Shown one piece after another: positions 1-10,488 of a stretch of 64,000 nucleotides of DNA. The notes beneath the pieces are model-generated. The model was not told the DNA's origin. It did not search any database and saw only the letters and a program-made list of their open reading frames with translations. Position 1 is the stretch's first letter, and the number at the start of each line of letters is the position of its first letter. Source of the DNA: Oligoflexia bacterium (GTDB taxonomy: Bacteria; Bdellovibrionota_B; Oligoflexia; Oligoflexales; JAGOVF01); the NCBI GenBank assembly GCA_030432875.1, contig JAUILP010000003.1, positions 1 to 64,000 of the forward strand, in the 5' to 3' direction. A program made the position numbers and the translations under genes.

Positions 1-28
1 TACTTCTTAAATTTGCGTTTTTCAGACA

Positions 29-886
29 TTGATAGTTTCCTTCCTGTTTTTAGGGACACATTACCCATTTTACTGTTTTAATTCTACCCATTCGTATTAT
101 CTGTGTCCGAAAATAGGAGGAAGGTTACCCAGTTCGGTTTCAGAGGTCGAAAATGATGAATCAGGCGTCGTGAGTGAAATGTTGAATAGTTCTACAATGG
201 TTAGGGAGGAACCTCGACCCAGGACTCCTTCAGCCTCTACAACAACCTTTGAAAAACCAGAGATCACATACAAAGCTACTCAGGTTATTCAAAGAAAAGA
301 TCCCACTACGGGCGTCAATGGACTTCCTATCGGTACAAATATAATTGGTAAATTGTTAACCACCCTAGACACGAGGGAGAAGACACAGATTTACAAGGTC
401 TTACTGCCCTATGGAGGAAAAGGGAAAGCTGATGTTGAACTGCCTGAAAATACGATCCTTTTTGGTAACATATCCTACTCCGGCAAAGGTGATAAGGTCT
501 TTTTGACTTTTTCCAAGGCTCTCCTTCCAGATGGCAGTGAGAAAAAGATTAAGGCACAGGCATTAGGTTCAAAGGATTATGCCCCTGGGATTATGGGCGA
601 GTTTCATGGAAAGAGTGCAGAAAGAATTTCAGCAACCCTTGGGCTGGCAATGGTTTCTGCTATGTCTGAAACTTTGACAGAAAAAGAATCCCTGGGAAAT
701 CAGAGCGAAGCGGTTGCTCCGAAAGCAACCCTTAAAAACGCAGGATTGCAAGGACTTAAAAAAGTCAGTGAAATGGAAAGCCAACGGCAAGCCGCCAACC
801 TTGCAGCCGAGCCTGAATATGTAACCGTGGATGCCGGAAAAGAAATTATTGTAAGCCTTTTAGAAACCTACTATGGCGAAGAATGA
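29..886 (+). CDS. VirB10/TrbI-like conjugation protein, start uncertain
   Basis: The C-terminal two thirds resemble the VirB10/TrbI/TraB family of type IV secretion, which spans the periplasm and lines the outer-membrane channel: an 'LPIGTNIIGKLLTTLDTR' entry, then 'LPENTILFGNISYSGKGDKV' and a DGS-containing strand like the family's beta-barrel. The N-terminus is doubtful. The first in-frame start is TTG at 29, there is no clear membrane helix, and frame 1 is open from base 1 to a stop at 79-81, so an upstream gene probably ends here. A strong AGGAGG lies near 114-120 but no standard start follows it in frame; the next ATG is at 178. The 3' end overlaps the next gene as ATGA, so they are co-translated. 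Family call moderate, start weak. Confidence 0.5.
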   Translation: MIVSFLFLGTHYPFYCFNSTHSYYLCPKIGGRLPSSVSEVENDESGVVSEMLNSSTMVREEPRPRTPSASTTTFEKPEITYKATQVIQRKDPTTGVNGLPIGTNIIGKLLTTLDTREKTQIYKVLLPYGGKGKADVELPENTILFGNISYSGKGDKVFLTFSKALLPDGSEKKIKAQALGSKDYAPGIMGEFHGKSAERISATLGLAMVSAMSETLTEKESLGNQSEAVAPKATLKNAGLQGLKKVSEMESQRQAANLAAEPEYVTVDAGKEIIVSLLETYYGEE

Positions 887-2328
887 GCGGCCATAAGTCA
901 AACGGTAAGGGCATTGAAGATCAAATTCTACTAGTTTTAAAAGTAGTTTCAACCTTGGTAAAGATATGCTTGATGGGATTCAGAAAGATAGATCTTAAAA
1001 AATCTGATACATGGTTTATTGGTTGCAATTTTGCTCTGTTTATTGCGGCCGCATTGTTAATCTGGCAAAGATTTTTTGGCTTTGATTTTGGCTTCATTCG
1101 CAATAACGGAGTAAAGATAATACTAGAAATATTCGTTGGCTGGCCCTTTGTAGATCAATTGATTGCGATATATGGCGTCTCCTTTTTTGGTGGCGTCTTT
1201 TTTTTGGGCTTTATCGAGCTTCGAAGGATCAAATATTACCAACTGGCTATAATAAAAACAGGGCTCAAGAATGGGCTTGGACAAGTTCCCGTAGTCAAAT
1301 CAATTGAAACTTTTCAAGACAATCGAATCAAGCTTCTTATCGAATCCAATGGACTTGGTGTGAATAGCTTTGAGTCAAAAAAAGACAATTTAACAGCCTC
1401 ATTTCGCAAAACAATCGAAAGCATCGAGTATGCTGAAGATAAAGGAAAGGTAATCATTTATCTCATAGAAAGAGAATTACCAAAATTAATTGAATTCCAT
1501 AACCTAATTGCAAAACAGAAAGGAGAATATCAATTTGTAATTGGTCAATCATTAAAAGGTCCACAATTTCAGAAAATTCAAACATTGCCGCATTTGTTAA
1601 TTTCCGGCGCTACAGGTGGAGGTAAGTCAATATTTTTTCGATCGACAATGCTTTCCTTGCTTAAATCATCTCCCCATATTCAACTTTACCTTTTAGATAT
1701 GAAGCGTGGTGTTGAAGTCAAAGAGTTTGAACAATTGCCAAACGTTCATACTGCAAAGACGGAAGCAGAGGCCGTAACCGTTCTTGAATTTCTAGAGAGA
1801 GAAATGAATAGACGTTATGAAATTCTTGAAAAAAGCAATAGAAAGTCAGTTGACCCCAATAGAGATTCACTTGATTTGATAATTGTTGGAGTAGATGAAG
1901 CTGCTAGCTTATTTGGAAAGAATGCAAACCCAATTGCCAAGAAATGTATTGACGAATTGGCAAGACTGGCGCGCGCTTCAGGAATTCATCTTGTACTTGC
2001 AACGCAAAAGCCAGTAAAGGACGCCATAGACACGGGTACATTGGATAACCTCACAGGTCGAATGACTTTTAGGATGATATCAAGTGCTGCTTCCAATGTG
2101 GCTATGGGAGGTAATCTTGCGAAGAAGTTGCCTCCCGTGAAAGGCCGCGCTATCTGGGTCAATGGCAATGAATATTTTGAAGTACAAGCACCTTATATCA
2201 GCGAACAAGATTTAGAAAATGAAATTTCTGTAATCAAAAATGAATTTGAAACCAAAAAAAGGGGAAATAAACAGCAAATGATCATGTCAAAATCGGAAAC
2301 CAAAAATTTAGAAGTAGAATTTGAGTAA
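883..2328 (+). CDS. FtsK/SpoIIIE-type DNA-translocating ATPase, conjugation coupling protein-like
   Basis: The protein has 481 residues. Two hydrophobic segments (about residues 45-65 and 95-115) precede a soluble ATPase. Walker A is GATGGGKS near residue 245, followed by 'LYLLDMKRGVEV' and a Walker B 'LDLIIVGVDEAA' near 335, then 'LARASGIHLVLATQKP', typical of FtsK/SpoIIIE motors. Two N-terminal helices plus one FtsK domain, beside conjugation genes and without an FtsK gamma domain, point to a coupling protein that feeds DNA to a transfer machine rather than a cell-division FtsK. The ATG overlaps the stop of the VirB10-like gene, and the next gene starts 6 bp downstream. Confidence 0.8.
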   Translation: MSGHKSNGKGIEDQILLVLKVVSTLVKICLMGFRKIDLKKSDTWFIGCNFALFIAAALLIWQRFFGFDFGFIRNNGVKIILEIFVGWPFVDQLIAIYGVSFFGGVFFLGFIELRRIKYYQLAIIKTGLKNGLGQVPVVKSIETFQDNRIKLLIESNGLGVNSFESKKDNLTASFRKTIESIEYAEDKGKVIIYLIERELPKLIEFHNLIAKQKGEYQFVIGQSLKGPQFQKIQTLPHLLISGATGGGKSIFFRSTMLSLLKSSPHIQLYLLDMKRGVEVKEFEQLPNVHTAKTEAEAVTVLEFLEREMNRRYEILEKSNRKSVDPNRDSLDLIIVGVDEAASLFGKNANPIAKKCIDELARLARASGIHLVLATQKPVKDAIDTGTLDNLTGRMTFRMISSAASNVAMGGNLAKKLPPVKGRAIWVNGNEYFEVQAPYISEQDLENEISVIKNEFETKKRGNKQQMIMSKSETKNLEVEFE

Positions 2329-2334
2329 TTTGTT

Positions 2335-3093
2335 ATGGCTAACAAAAACAAATTTGCTTTGACAGAAAGAGACTTAAAATTACTTACATTTGCATTTGAA
2401 AGTAAAATATTAAATTTGCAGCAAATCAATAACTATATTTTTGGGAATAAAGATTTTTCTACAGTATGGCGCAGGGTTCGAAAGGTGGAGACAAATGGAT
2501 ACCTTGAAAGAATACCCTACCTTTCAAATGACAATACATTCTCTGGCTATTCAATCACCAATAAGGGGCTGAAAGCAATTAAGTGTGTATTTCCTTATTG
2601 TATAAGTTCTAATAAATTAAAAAGTGATTCGATCCTACACGATTTAGACCTTGTCGACATCAGAAAGTCATTTGAGAAATTTTCTGTTGTGAATAACTAC
2701 CTGACAGAGAATTTGCTTCAAAATTGTGATGAGTTTGATAGCGACTACAAACTTCGGCCTTTTGTCAATCTTAGAAGCGACGCAGTTTTAGAGCTTCAAC
2801 TGAAATCAGGACCTTCTTATTTGGCATTAGAATATGAGCCATCGCTAAAAAGTAAGAAAAGGTATTTTGATAAGATCCTATCATACTACAGCGAAAGCGA
2901 AATTATTGGAATTCTATATGTCAGTCCAGATGAGGGCATTATAAAATCAATACAAAAAGCTGAAAGCCAAATTTGCCAAAGATATGGAGGTAAATTCAAA
3001 ATTTTTTTTTGCAGGTCAAAAAATGTCTTAAAAGAACAGTCTCAGATTCATTTTGAGAATCAAGAAGGCCATCCGTTGATTTTTAAAAAGTAG
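2335..3093 (+). CDS. Replication-relaxation family protein (mobile-element winged helix)
   Basis: This 252-residue protein begins with a winged-helix-like segment ('LTERDLKLLTFAFESKILNL', then a wing at 'GYLERIPYL'). Its C-terminal half, 'LRPFVNLRSDAVLEL' followed by 'YLALEYEPSLKSKKRYFDKI', matches the layout of the plasmid Replic_Relax family, whose members sit in conjugative or plasmid modules and combine DNA binding with a nuclease-like fold. It lies 6 bp after the FtsK-type gene, so it belongs to the same operon. Its role here is inferred as relaxosome or replication control. Confidence 0.7.
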   Translation: MANKNKFALTERDLKLLTFAFESKILNLQQINNYIFGNKDFSTVWRRVRKVETNGYLERIPYLSNDNTFSGYSITNKGLKAIKCVFPYCISSNKLKSDSILHDLDLVDIRKSFEKFSVVNNYLTENLLQNCDEFDSDYKLRPFVNLRSDAVLELQLKSGPSYLALEYEPSLKSKKRYFDKILSYYSESEIIGILYVSPDEGIIKSIQKAESQICQRYGGKFKIFFCRSKNVLKEQSQIHFENQEGHPLIFKK

Positions 3094-3143
3094 TCTCTTC
3101 ATTTTAATAAGCTAAATTCTTGTTTATTTCAATAACCCAAAGG

Positions 3144-3173
3144 CTACCAAACATTTGCCAAATCATTTGGTAG
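3144..3173. repeat. Inverted repeat CTACCAAA/TTTGGTAG
   Basis: A perfect 8-bp dyad with a 14-nt spacer lies between the replication-relaxation gene and the lipoprotein gene. No T-run follows, so it is not an obvious terminator. In a conjugative element such a dyad could be an operator or part of an oriT; that is inference. The half-site resembles the dyad at 25919-25940 before the second integrase. Confidence 0.4.
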
Positions 3174-3272
3174 AGTCAATGCCGTAAGCATTGAAGACCA
3201 TTATCTTACAATTCCAGTTATAAAAGTCAGTCAGTATTTTAGGCAAAAAAAAATCACATAAAGGATAAATTT

Positions 3273-3728
3273 ATGAAACAATCGTCAATTTTAATTCTGT
3301 TATTTGGCTTGTTGAGCACTGGTTGTCAGTCTATGAAAGAATCACTGGTAGTAGGAATCGGGTCAGGAGCCGCAACCGGGTTTGTGGCTGGTTCCATGAA
3401 TGCTCAAGGAAAAAGTTCTGGGAGAAAGATGCAGCAAGCAGGAAGAGGCGCATTAATTGGAGCTGCCATTGGCGGCCTTGCTAGTTATCTGATTCACGGG
3501 TCTCTGGAAAAGAGAGACTCAGCGACAAGAAAAAATGCCCTTTTAAATCTGGACAAGTTTTCTGTTTCTAACCCAACAAATTCGACTGAAGTAAAGGATT
3601 TTGGACTTTCTGCTCCGGACGTAGATAAAGAATGTTTCGATTGGGAGGTTAAGGGTAATAGGCTTGTGCAAAAGCATTGTGTTTGGACCATTAACGGCAA
3701 TTCCGGTTGGATTCCATACAAGAAATGA
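3273..3728 (+). CDS. Glycine-zipper lipoprotein
   Basis: The 151-residue product starts with a lipoprotein signal peptide ending in the lipobox LSTGC (Cys about residue 18). A Gly/Ala-rich segment follows ('GIGSGAATGFVAGSM', 'GALIGAAIGGLASYL'), the pattern of glycine-zipper 2TM lipoproteins that insert in or tether the outer membrane. The C-terminal 50 residues contain two cysteines and a 'VQKHCVWTINGNSGW' strand. An AAAGGA ribosome site precedes the ATG. In a conjugation module it could be a transfer-channel or surface-exclusion lipoprotein, but nothing in it proves this. Confidence 0.7.
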   Translation: MKQSSILILLFGLLSTGCQSMKESLVVGIGSGAATGFVAGSMNAQGKSSGRKMQQAGRGALIGAAIGGLASYLIHGSLEKRDSATRKNALLNLDKFSVSNPTNSTEVKDFGLSAPDVDKECFDWEVKGNRLVQKHCVWTINGNSGWIPYKK

Positions 3729-4087
3729 TGGATATGAACAAAGGTATTGATGATAGAGCACTAGAAAAGAAGAAAGTAAAAAGAATTTTATTGGACAATA
3801 ATTCCGCCACAAATTTAGAACGGCTCGTTACAAGATTACGGAAGGATTCCTGCAAAACAGATGCTTCAAAAGTGGTAAATCAAATTCTTGAATTGTTTTT
3901 TAACAAAAATTTCGACCAAGAATATAGAACGATTAAGGAACAGTTTTTTGATAAGAAAAAATATCTCAAAAATCTTTTCGATCAAAAATCTGATCTGGAA
4001 ATTGATGAATCCATCAGTCAATACTTACAACAAAATCGGAAGAAAAAAAGAGCAGATCAGAAAATACACACTAAACGTCAACATTAA
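3725..4087 (+). CDS. Small basic protein, possibly ribbon-helix-helix DNA-binding
   Basis: The ORF track opens at 3707, but the ATGATG at 3725/3728 overlaps the upstream stop and is the more natural start, giving about 120 residues. The middle ('SATNLERLVTRLRKDSCKTD', then 'ASKVVNQILELFF') has the strand-helix-helix rhythm of ribbon-helix-helix proteins, and the tail is very Lys/Arg-rich. Together with the integrase neighbourhood this suggests an accessory DNA-binding protein. I do not recognise a named family. Confidence 0.5.
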   Translation: MMDMNKGIDDRALEKKKVKRILLDNNSATNLERLVTRLRKDSCKTDASKVVNQILELFFNKNFDQEYRTIKEQFFDKKKYLKNLFDQKSDLEIDESISQYLQQNRKKKRADQKIHTKRQH

Positions 4088-4164
4088 CCTGGAGAAAACA
4101 TTAAATTATTTCCCAAAACATGGAAAAAAGAAATTGATAATGCTACCAATAAGGATAGAACCAT

Positions 4165-4383
4165 TTGATCAATCGTAAAAATGGTCCTGTGCTCTTTGAA
4201 AATCAAATAGAGGAAAGATATATTACTTCTTCGGAATTAGCTTTCAAGCTCGGGGTATCCGTACATACTGTTCGTGCTTGGAGAAAATTTCGGATTATCA
4301 CACCAATTAAATTTGGAAGGTCAGTTAGGTGGCTCTTCAGCTCGGTTGTTGAGGAGTTGGCTAAAAAGGAAAATTCCAGATGA
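4165..4383 (+). CDS. Excisionase-like MerR-type helix-turn-helix protein
   Basis: The 72-residue protein carries a complete small winged HTH: 'ITSSELAFKLGVSVHTVRAW' followed by a wing 'PIKFGRSVRWLFSSVVEEL', the signature of HTH_17/excisionase proteins that bind attachment sites and direct tyrosine recombinases toward excision. The start is TTG, with AAGGA a few bases upstream and no ATG in frame. Its stop overlaps the integrase ATG (ATGA), so both should be made together, a common Xis-Int arrangement. Confidence 0.75.
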   Translation: MINRKNGPVLFENQIEERYITSSELAFKLGVSVHTVRAWRKFRIITPIKFGRSVRWLFSSVVEELAKKENSR

Positions 4384-5711
4384 AAAGTCGTGATAAAAAA
4401 GTAAATTATTATTTAACTCCAAGTGGCACCTGGCGTGTCAGGTTTTATTGTGAAAACAATAAGGTTCAAAACAGAGTTTGCAAAACCAAGACGGAACGTG
4501 ATGCTTTGGTCAGGGCGATTAAAAACCGCGAAGAGTTGGATTATTGGTTTCCTGAAGATTCAGGAACTGATACCCCAATTTTGATTAAAGACTTCAAATC
4601 GCTTTCTGAACTTTGGATTGATCATTCAAGAAACGTCAGGGAAATATCTGAATCCTGTCTCATGAACTATCAAGGTCACCTTAATAATCATATTCTTTCA
4701 GTTCTTGGTGATAAAGTTCTGAAAGAGATCAAATTAAGGGACATTGAGGAACTGGCATCGAAGCTGAAGCAAAAGAAGCCTAGGACAAAGCCATATCAGG
4801 CCATCAGAAAATCTCGGCTCGACGAGGATTATTTTGAAGACGATGAGTTTCTATCACAATCCTATAGAAAAGAAATTTTAACGGTCGCCTGCATGATTAC
4901 AAAATTTGGCTTTGAACGAAGTTACTTGGTCTCTAACCCATTTAGGGAATTTGTGCTCCCTAAGTTACCGGATCTTCCGTATGACTACTGGAGACTTGAA
5001 GATGAAGATAAGTTTCTTCAATGGCTGGAAGATGGAGGAATGGTTGAAAAGAAAGTGATGCGACCCCATAGTTTAAAAAATGGAAAACCTGAATACTTTC
5101 TCAAGAGATTCAGGACAAGGAATGTGCAAAACATTTATGACATTGTTTTGTTCGCTTTAAGATCGGGGCTTAGAAAAGGTGAAATTGGAGCTTTAACCAG
5201 AAGGGATGTCGTTTTTTCAAAAAATTATTTGATAGTTAGAAGGTCTTTCAGTGAGAAGGAAAATCGTCTCAAGAAAACCACTAAAGGAAAAACCTATCGA
5301 ATCATAGAAATGAATGACGACATGGTAGAGATTTTGAAGAGAAGGGTAGAGAAGGCTAAATCCGATAAAGATTTTCTATTTAATACCCGTGCATGGGCCA
5401 TCAAGAATTTTTCTAAATACTGTATCAAAGCAGGAGTACGGGAAATTCACTTTCATAGTCTCAGGCATACTTGTTTGACAAATCTTGCAAACGGCTATGG
5501 AATGCAAAAGCCCTTGCCTCTACCCCAGGTACAAAAAATTGCTGGCCATAGAGACATAGCCACAACTATGCGTTATGTCCACACAGACGGTATTGAAAAT
5601 ACCTGTTCTATGCAGCTTTCAAGATCACAAAGAAAGCAACAGTTGAATGCCCAGAAAAGTGACAAAGATTCAGGGTCATTTGGTAAGCTCAGGTTGATAT
5701 CTAATAATTAA
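4380..5711 (+). CDS. int: Tyrosine-type site-specific integrase
   Basis: This 443-residue recombinase has an N-terminal arm and core-binding region ('LSELWIDHSRNVREISESCL') and a C-terminal catalytic domain. Visible catalytic elements are the first Arg in 'SGLRKGEIGAL', the HxxR box 'HFHSLRHTCLTNL', and the final His/Tyr segment 'AGHRDIATTMRYVH'. It would integrate and excise the element whose transfer genes lie to the left. It is translationally coupled to the excisionase-like gene and ends 34 bp before a strong hairpin, placing one end of the element close to 5.75-5.87 kb. Confidence 0.9.
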   Translation: MKSRDKKVNYYLTPSGTWRVRFYCENNKVQNRVCKTKTERDALVRAIKNREELDYWFPEDSGTDTPILIKDFKSLSELWIDHSRNVREISESCLMNYQGHLNNHILSVLGDKVLKEIKLRDIEELASKLKQKKPRTKPYQAIRKSRLDEDYFEDDEFLSQSYRKEILTVACMITKFGFERSYLVSNPFREFVLPKLPDLPYDYWRLEDEDKFLQWLEDGGMVEKKVMRPHSLKNGKPEYFLKRFRTRNVQNIYDIVLFALRSGLRKGEIGALTRRDVVFSKNYLIVRRSFSEKENRLKKTTKGKTYRIIEMNDDMVEILKRRVEKAKSDKDFLFNTRAWAIKNFSKYCIKAGVREIHFHSLRHTCLTNLANGYGMQKPLPLPQVQKIAGHRDIATTMRYVHTDGIENTCSMQLSRSQRKQQLNAQKSDKDSGSFGKLRLISNN

Positions 5712-5744
5712 TTGGCAAAAAATAATTTGCCTTTGGAAGTAAAA

Positions 5745-5783
5745 AAAAATCCAAGTTTCGCAAAAATGAAACTTGGATTTTTC
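5745..5783. terminator. Bidirectional intrinsic terminator between int and groEL
   Basis: A 15-bp perfect stem (AAAAATCCAAGTTTC / GAAACTTGGATTTTT) has an 8-nt loop. The A-run on the left becomes a U-run for minus-strand transcripts and the T-run on the right serves the plus strand, so it can end both the integrase and the groESL transcripts. Confidence 0.85.
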
Positions 5784-5796
5784 TGTTTCGAGAAAG

Positions 5797-5849
5797 GACG
5801 AATTCAAATTCGTCCCGAAAAATCGTCCCGAAAGGGGGTAGCGTCCCCC
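5797..5849. repeat. Dense repeat cluster, possible attachment-site region
   Basis: Three structures are packed together. A near-perfect palindrome GGACGAATTCAAATTCGTCC lies at 5797-5816. An 11-nt direct repeat TCGTCCCGAAA occurs at 5810-5820 and 5823-5833. A hairpin GGGGG-N6-CCCCC occupies 5834-5849. They lie between the integrase and the 3' end of groEL, where an att site is expected. The att assignment is inference, since the other element end is outside the window. Confidence 0.45.
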
Positions 5850-5876
5850 TAACTAGGCGAAATCATAGGCAGAATG

Positions 5877-7580
<1,704 letters not shown>

Positions 7581-7607
7581 TTAAAAGCTAACGAGCGCAA
7601 ATAATTT

Positions 7608-7895
7608 TTATTCTAAAACGCCTAAAATATCATCTTCACGAAGAATCAGGTGCTCTTCACCATCAATTTTGACTTCGCTGCCAGAATATTTTCCAAAAAG
7701 AATTCGGTCACCAACTTTGACATCAGGCTTTTTGCTTTTACCATCTTCTAAAATTTTGCCATTACCGACGGCGATGACGGTACCTTCCATTGGCTTCTCT
7801 TTAGCATTGTCAGGAATAATGATGCCGCCAACAGTGCGCTCTTCGGATTGAACGCGCTTTACCAGGATACGGTCCTGAAGTGGTCGGATTTTCAT
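7608..7895 (-). CDS. groES: Co-chaperonin GroES
   Basis: This 95-residue 10-kDa chaperonin starts '[14 protein letters not shown]', has the mobile-loop region '[18 protein letters not shown]' that docks on GroEL, and ends in the conserved '[12 protein letters not shown]'. A strong AAGGAGG lies 8 nt before the ATG. It is first in the groESL operon. I found no CIRCE-type inverted repeat upstream, so HrcA control of the classical type is not supported; a vegetative-type promoter is present instead. Confidence 0.98.
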   Translation of the reverse strand: MKIRPLQDRILVKRVQSEERTVGGIIIPDNAKEKPMEGTVIAVGNGKILEDGKSKKPDVKVGDRILFGKYSGSEVKIDGEEHLILREDDILGVLE

Positions 7896-8055
7896 AAGAA
7901 ATGTCCTCCTTTAACTAGAAACAGTGTTTGATTTATAAGCCCTTTTGGAGTAAAAACTGCCCCAATGCCATGATTAAACAACCAAAAACAGTGGTTTTTC
8001 CCCAAATTAAGGGTACATACAAAAATGACTTTTATTCCAAAAAACTACAGGACGT

Positions 8056-8083
8056 AATGTAATATGCTGAAAAAGCTTGTCAA
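8056..8083 (-). promoter_or_regulatory. Putative sigma70-type promoter of groESL
   Basis: On the minus strand TTGACA (8078-8083) is followed after 16 nt by TACATT (8056-8061). It lies about 160 bp upstream of groES and would give a leader of roughly 150 nt. The -35 box matches the consensus fully and the -10 box matches 4 of 6. Confidence 0.5.
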
Positions 8084-8153
8084 GAGATCAAAGAAAAAAA
8101 AATTTCTATGAAGGCAAAGCATGTCGAGGGATACCTGGTTACCAGGGGGCAAG

Positions 8154-9047
8154 CTATAGGTAGATATTTTTACTCGAACTGGGTTCAATATCACTCATAA
8201 GACAGGCGTCAAACTCAGTAAAATGCGCTTTTAACTCTTTAAGGAAATAATTCTTGGCTCTAAGAGATGTGGTATTTTGATTGAAATCTATGATAATTCG
8301 GCTTTTTTTAGGGTCATTTGGGCTCATAACCACGTGTAACTCCTCCTGACTATCGCCAGATTCACTCCCGCGGGCCATGTAAATATTTTTAAAATCAGAC
8401 CAGTCATAGCTGAAGACCTTAAATCCATAGCCTATCTTTAATCCTACCTTATTTATAAGGATAAACTTTGGGGCACTAAACATTTCTTTGATTATCCCCG
8501 CCCACGGCAGCACGACCATAATAACGAAGGCCGCTCCTAATAAAGGAAGAAAAAACTCAGTTGATGCAACTAACCTGAGGAAATATGGGACAAGCAAAAA
8601 TAGGCTACAACCCAGAAGAGCATAAAGTGATTTATTAATAAGGTTACGAGGATACAAGGTAAAACGCTTTCCTTGCCCAGGAATTTCTTCGATAAAATAG
8701 AACCGTTCTTGCTCCTCGGCAAAGCGATTTCTAAAGTAAGCAATAGCATCTTCGTCTTCACGATCTATTTCGATGATTTTTTGCCAAAGTGAATACTCGC
8801 TTTCAAAATCACCTTTTTGACGCATAAGCAGCGACTTAAGCTTAAGCGCTTCGGTATTTTGAGGACCAAGAAAAAGAAGATTTTCTAAAGCTAACTCCGC
8901 ATCAGCCTTGTGGCCTTCGGCAAGCATTTTTTTGATGTTTGTCATGTGATTCATGACCAAATATTCGGCATAAAGTCTCAGTTCTTTAGTTTTTATTGGG
9001 TTTGCCAAGAAAGCCGGGAGTGATATGATGGGAATCTTTAGCTGCAA
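8154..9047 (-). CDS. TPR-containing membrane protein of unknown function
   Basis: The longest ORF starts at 9134 but would overlap the divergent gene at 9089. A TTG at 9047 with AAGGAG 6 nt upstream gives a cleaner start of about 297 residues. The N-terminal half has TPR-like helical pairs ('EGHKADAELALENLLFLGPQ', 'KGDFESEYSLWQKIIEIDRE'). Two membrane segments follow ('LYALLGCSLFLLVPYFL' and 'LLGAAFVIMVVLPWAG'), then a cytoplasmic PH-like strand-rich tail. No known family was recognised; protein-protein interaction at the inner membrane is a reasonable guess. Confidence 0.65.
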   Translation of the reverse strand: MQLKIPIISLPAFLANPIKTKELRLYAEYLVMNHMTNIKKMLAEGHKADAELALENLLFLGPQNTEALKLKSLLMRQKGDFESEYSLWQKIIEIDREDEDAIAYFRNRFAEEQERFYFIEEIPGQGKRFTLYPRNLINKSLYALLGCSLFLLVPYFLRLVASTEFFLPLLGAAFVIMVVLPWAGIIKEMFSAPKFILINKVGLKIGYGFKVFSYDWSDFKNIYMARGSESGDSQEELHVVMSPNDPKKSRIIIDFNQNTTSLRAKNYFLKELKAHFTEFDACLMSDIEPSSSKNIYL

Positions 9048-9088
9048 AAACAGCTCCTTGATGCGATTTTTTTTGAAAGGTTTTTTTT

Positions 9089-10477
9089 GTGACCAACTCC
9101 TCCGCTCAGAATTTATCCAACCTAGATGTGCCAAAACCTAATTCTACTCCGTTTGAAGGTATTCTTTTTAAAGGGGGACGCCTCCTAACCCTGAGCCCAG
9201 AAGGTGAACTGATTTGGATTCCCGATTCTTTTTTGGCCACAAGTCAAAACGGACTCATTAAAGATGTGGGGGCCATGGAGAGCTTTTCTAACGAGTTATA
9301 TCAAAATTTTCAGCATGTTGATGCGACGGGATATTGGCTTACCCCTGGTTTAATAAATGCCCATACCCATGTCCCTATGAGCTTTTTTCGCGGTCTAGCC
9401 CACAAAAAAGAGCAAATGATAGAAAAATTCATGTTTCCCTTAGAAAAATCTCTCACGCCAGACTTAATTACCCCCCTTTCCTATAGTTATATTATTGATG
9501 GCCTAAAATCCGGGGTGACGACCTTTGGCGATCATTACTATTTTGCGAGGCAGGTGGCCAATGCCTTTGACGATTTGGGGGTTCGTGCCGTCGTCGGTGA
9601 AACCCTTGCTGATGAGAGCGGAGCCTTTCCGAGTCGCGCTAAAATTTCAGAGGTCAAATTGTGGCTCGATGAATGGCCGCACTCATCTCGCATAACGGCG
9701 GCGCTTGCGCCTCACGCCACAAACACCGTTTCTTTTGAATTTTTAAAAGAAATTTGCTCTCTAGCAAAAGACCGCGACCTTCCAATTCATATGCACCTGG
9801 CACAAACACAAAGAGAACACCAAGAGGTGTCACAACGGTATGGGATGAGTCCCGTTTCTTTAGCGATTAAAGCTGGTTTAAAAGGCCCCAAAGCTTTGGC
9901 AGTACATTTGGTGGCAGTATCGGAAACTGATATTGCCGCTATTAAAAAAGAAAATATCACCCCATGTTTTTGCCCTGCTTCCCAGATCATTTATGAAAAA
10001 CTCGCCCCAATTGACCTGTTTTATAAGGAAGAAATTCCATTTGCCCTCGCCACTGACTGCGCCGCCTCTCACGATAGTACCGATCTTATGAGCGAAATGC
10101 GGCTAGCTTATTTACTTCTCAGAGACCGGCTGGGTGGCGAAGCGGCTCTCAATATTTCGCTAAAAAACATCTTCGCTGCTACCACCATGAATCCTGCCAA
10201 AGCTCTAGGTCTTGAGAGACAAGCTGGGGTCCTTGCTCCCGGATACAAGGCTGATATCGTTTTTTTAAAAGAGGATATTGGCGCTTTGCCACTTTTTGCT
10301 CCTCTTGAAAATTATATCTTTTCTTTACGTAGCCGCCATGTACAGCATGTTATGATTGACGGTCATTGGGTTTTATGGCGTCAAGAACTTTACAGTAAAA
10401 AAGAAAAAGACCTGAGTGAACTTTATAGCAATGCCGTAAATAGTATTTATGCAAAATTAGGTAGCGCTTTATTTTAA
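9089..10477 (+). CDS. Amidohydrolase, methylthioadenosine/S-adenosylhomocysteine deaminase-like
   Basis: A 462-residue metal-dependent hydrolase of the TRZ/ATZ group. Seen in order: the HxH metal motif in 'GLINAHTHVPMSFFRGL', a His in 'IHMHLAQTQRE', a His in 'ALAVHLVAVSETD', and the metal Asp in 'FALATDCAASHDSTD', plus the usual composite beta domain at both ends ('GYKADIVFLKED'). Relatives deaminate adenosine-type compounds or other amino-purines and -triazines; the exact substrate cannot be read. The start is GTG after GAAAGG. It is divergent from the TPR membrane gene with only about 40 bp between them. Confidence 0.8.
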   Translation: MTNSSAQNLSNLDVPKPNSTPFEGILFKGGRLLTLSPEGELIWIPDSFLATSQNGLIKDVGAMESFSNELYQNFQHVDATGYWLTPGLINAHTHVPMSFFRGLAHKKEQMIEKFMFPLEKSLTPDLITPLSYSYIIDGLKSGVTTFGDHYYFARQVANAFDDLGVRAVVGETLADESGAFPSRAKISEVKLWLDEWPHSSRITAALAPHATNTVSFEFLKEICSLAKDRDLPIHMHLAQTQREHQEVSQRYGMSPVSLAIKAGLKGPKALAVHLVAVSETDIAAIKKENITPCFCPASQIIYEKLAPIDLFYKEEIPFALATDCAASHDSTDLMSEMRLAYLLLRDRLGGEAALNISLKNIFAATTMNPAKALGLERQAGVLAPGYKADIVFLKEDIGALPLFAPLENYIFSLRSRHVQHVMIDGHWVLWRQELYSKKEKDLSELYSNAVNSIYAKLGSALF

Positions 10478-10488
10478 TATGAGATTAT
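10474..10488 (+). repeat. 15-bp direct repeat, left copy
   Basis: TTAATATGAGATTAT spans the stop codon of the amidohydrolase gene and is repeated exactly at 12157-12171, beyond the cytochrome c peroxidase gene. Confidence 0.6.

Noticed and set aside
5797-5833. tRNA or tmRNA 3' end as integration target of the first integrase
   Set aside because: The palindrome resembles a T arm superficially, but its loop size is wrong and no acceptor stem or CCA follows.
8134-8146. CCTGG-TTA-CCAGG hairpin as a terminator of the TPR gene
   Set aside because: Very short loop and no T-run on either strand.
7896-8153. CIRCE (HrcA) element upstream of groES
   Set aside because: No TTAGCACTC-N9-GAGTGCTAA-like repeat could be found; only a sigma70-type promoter is supported.
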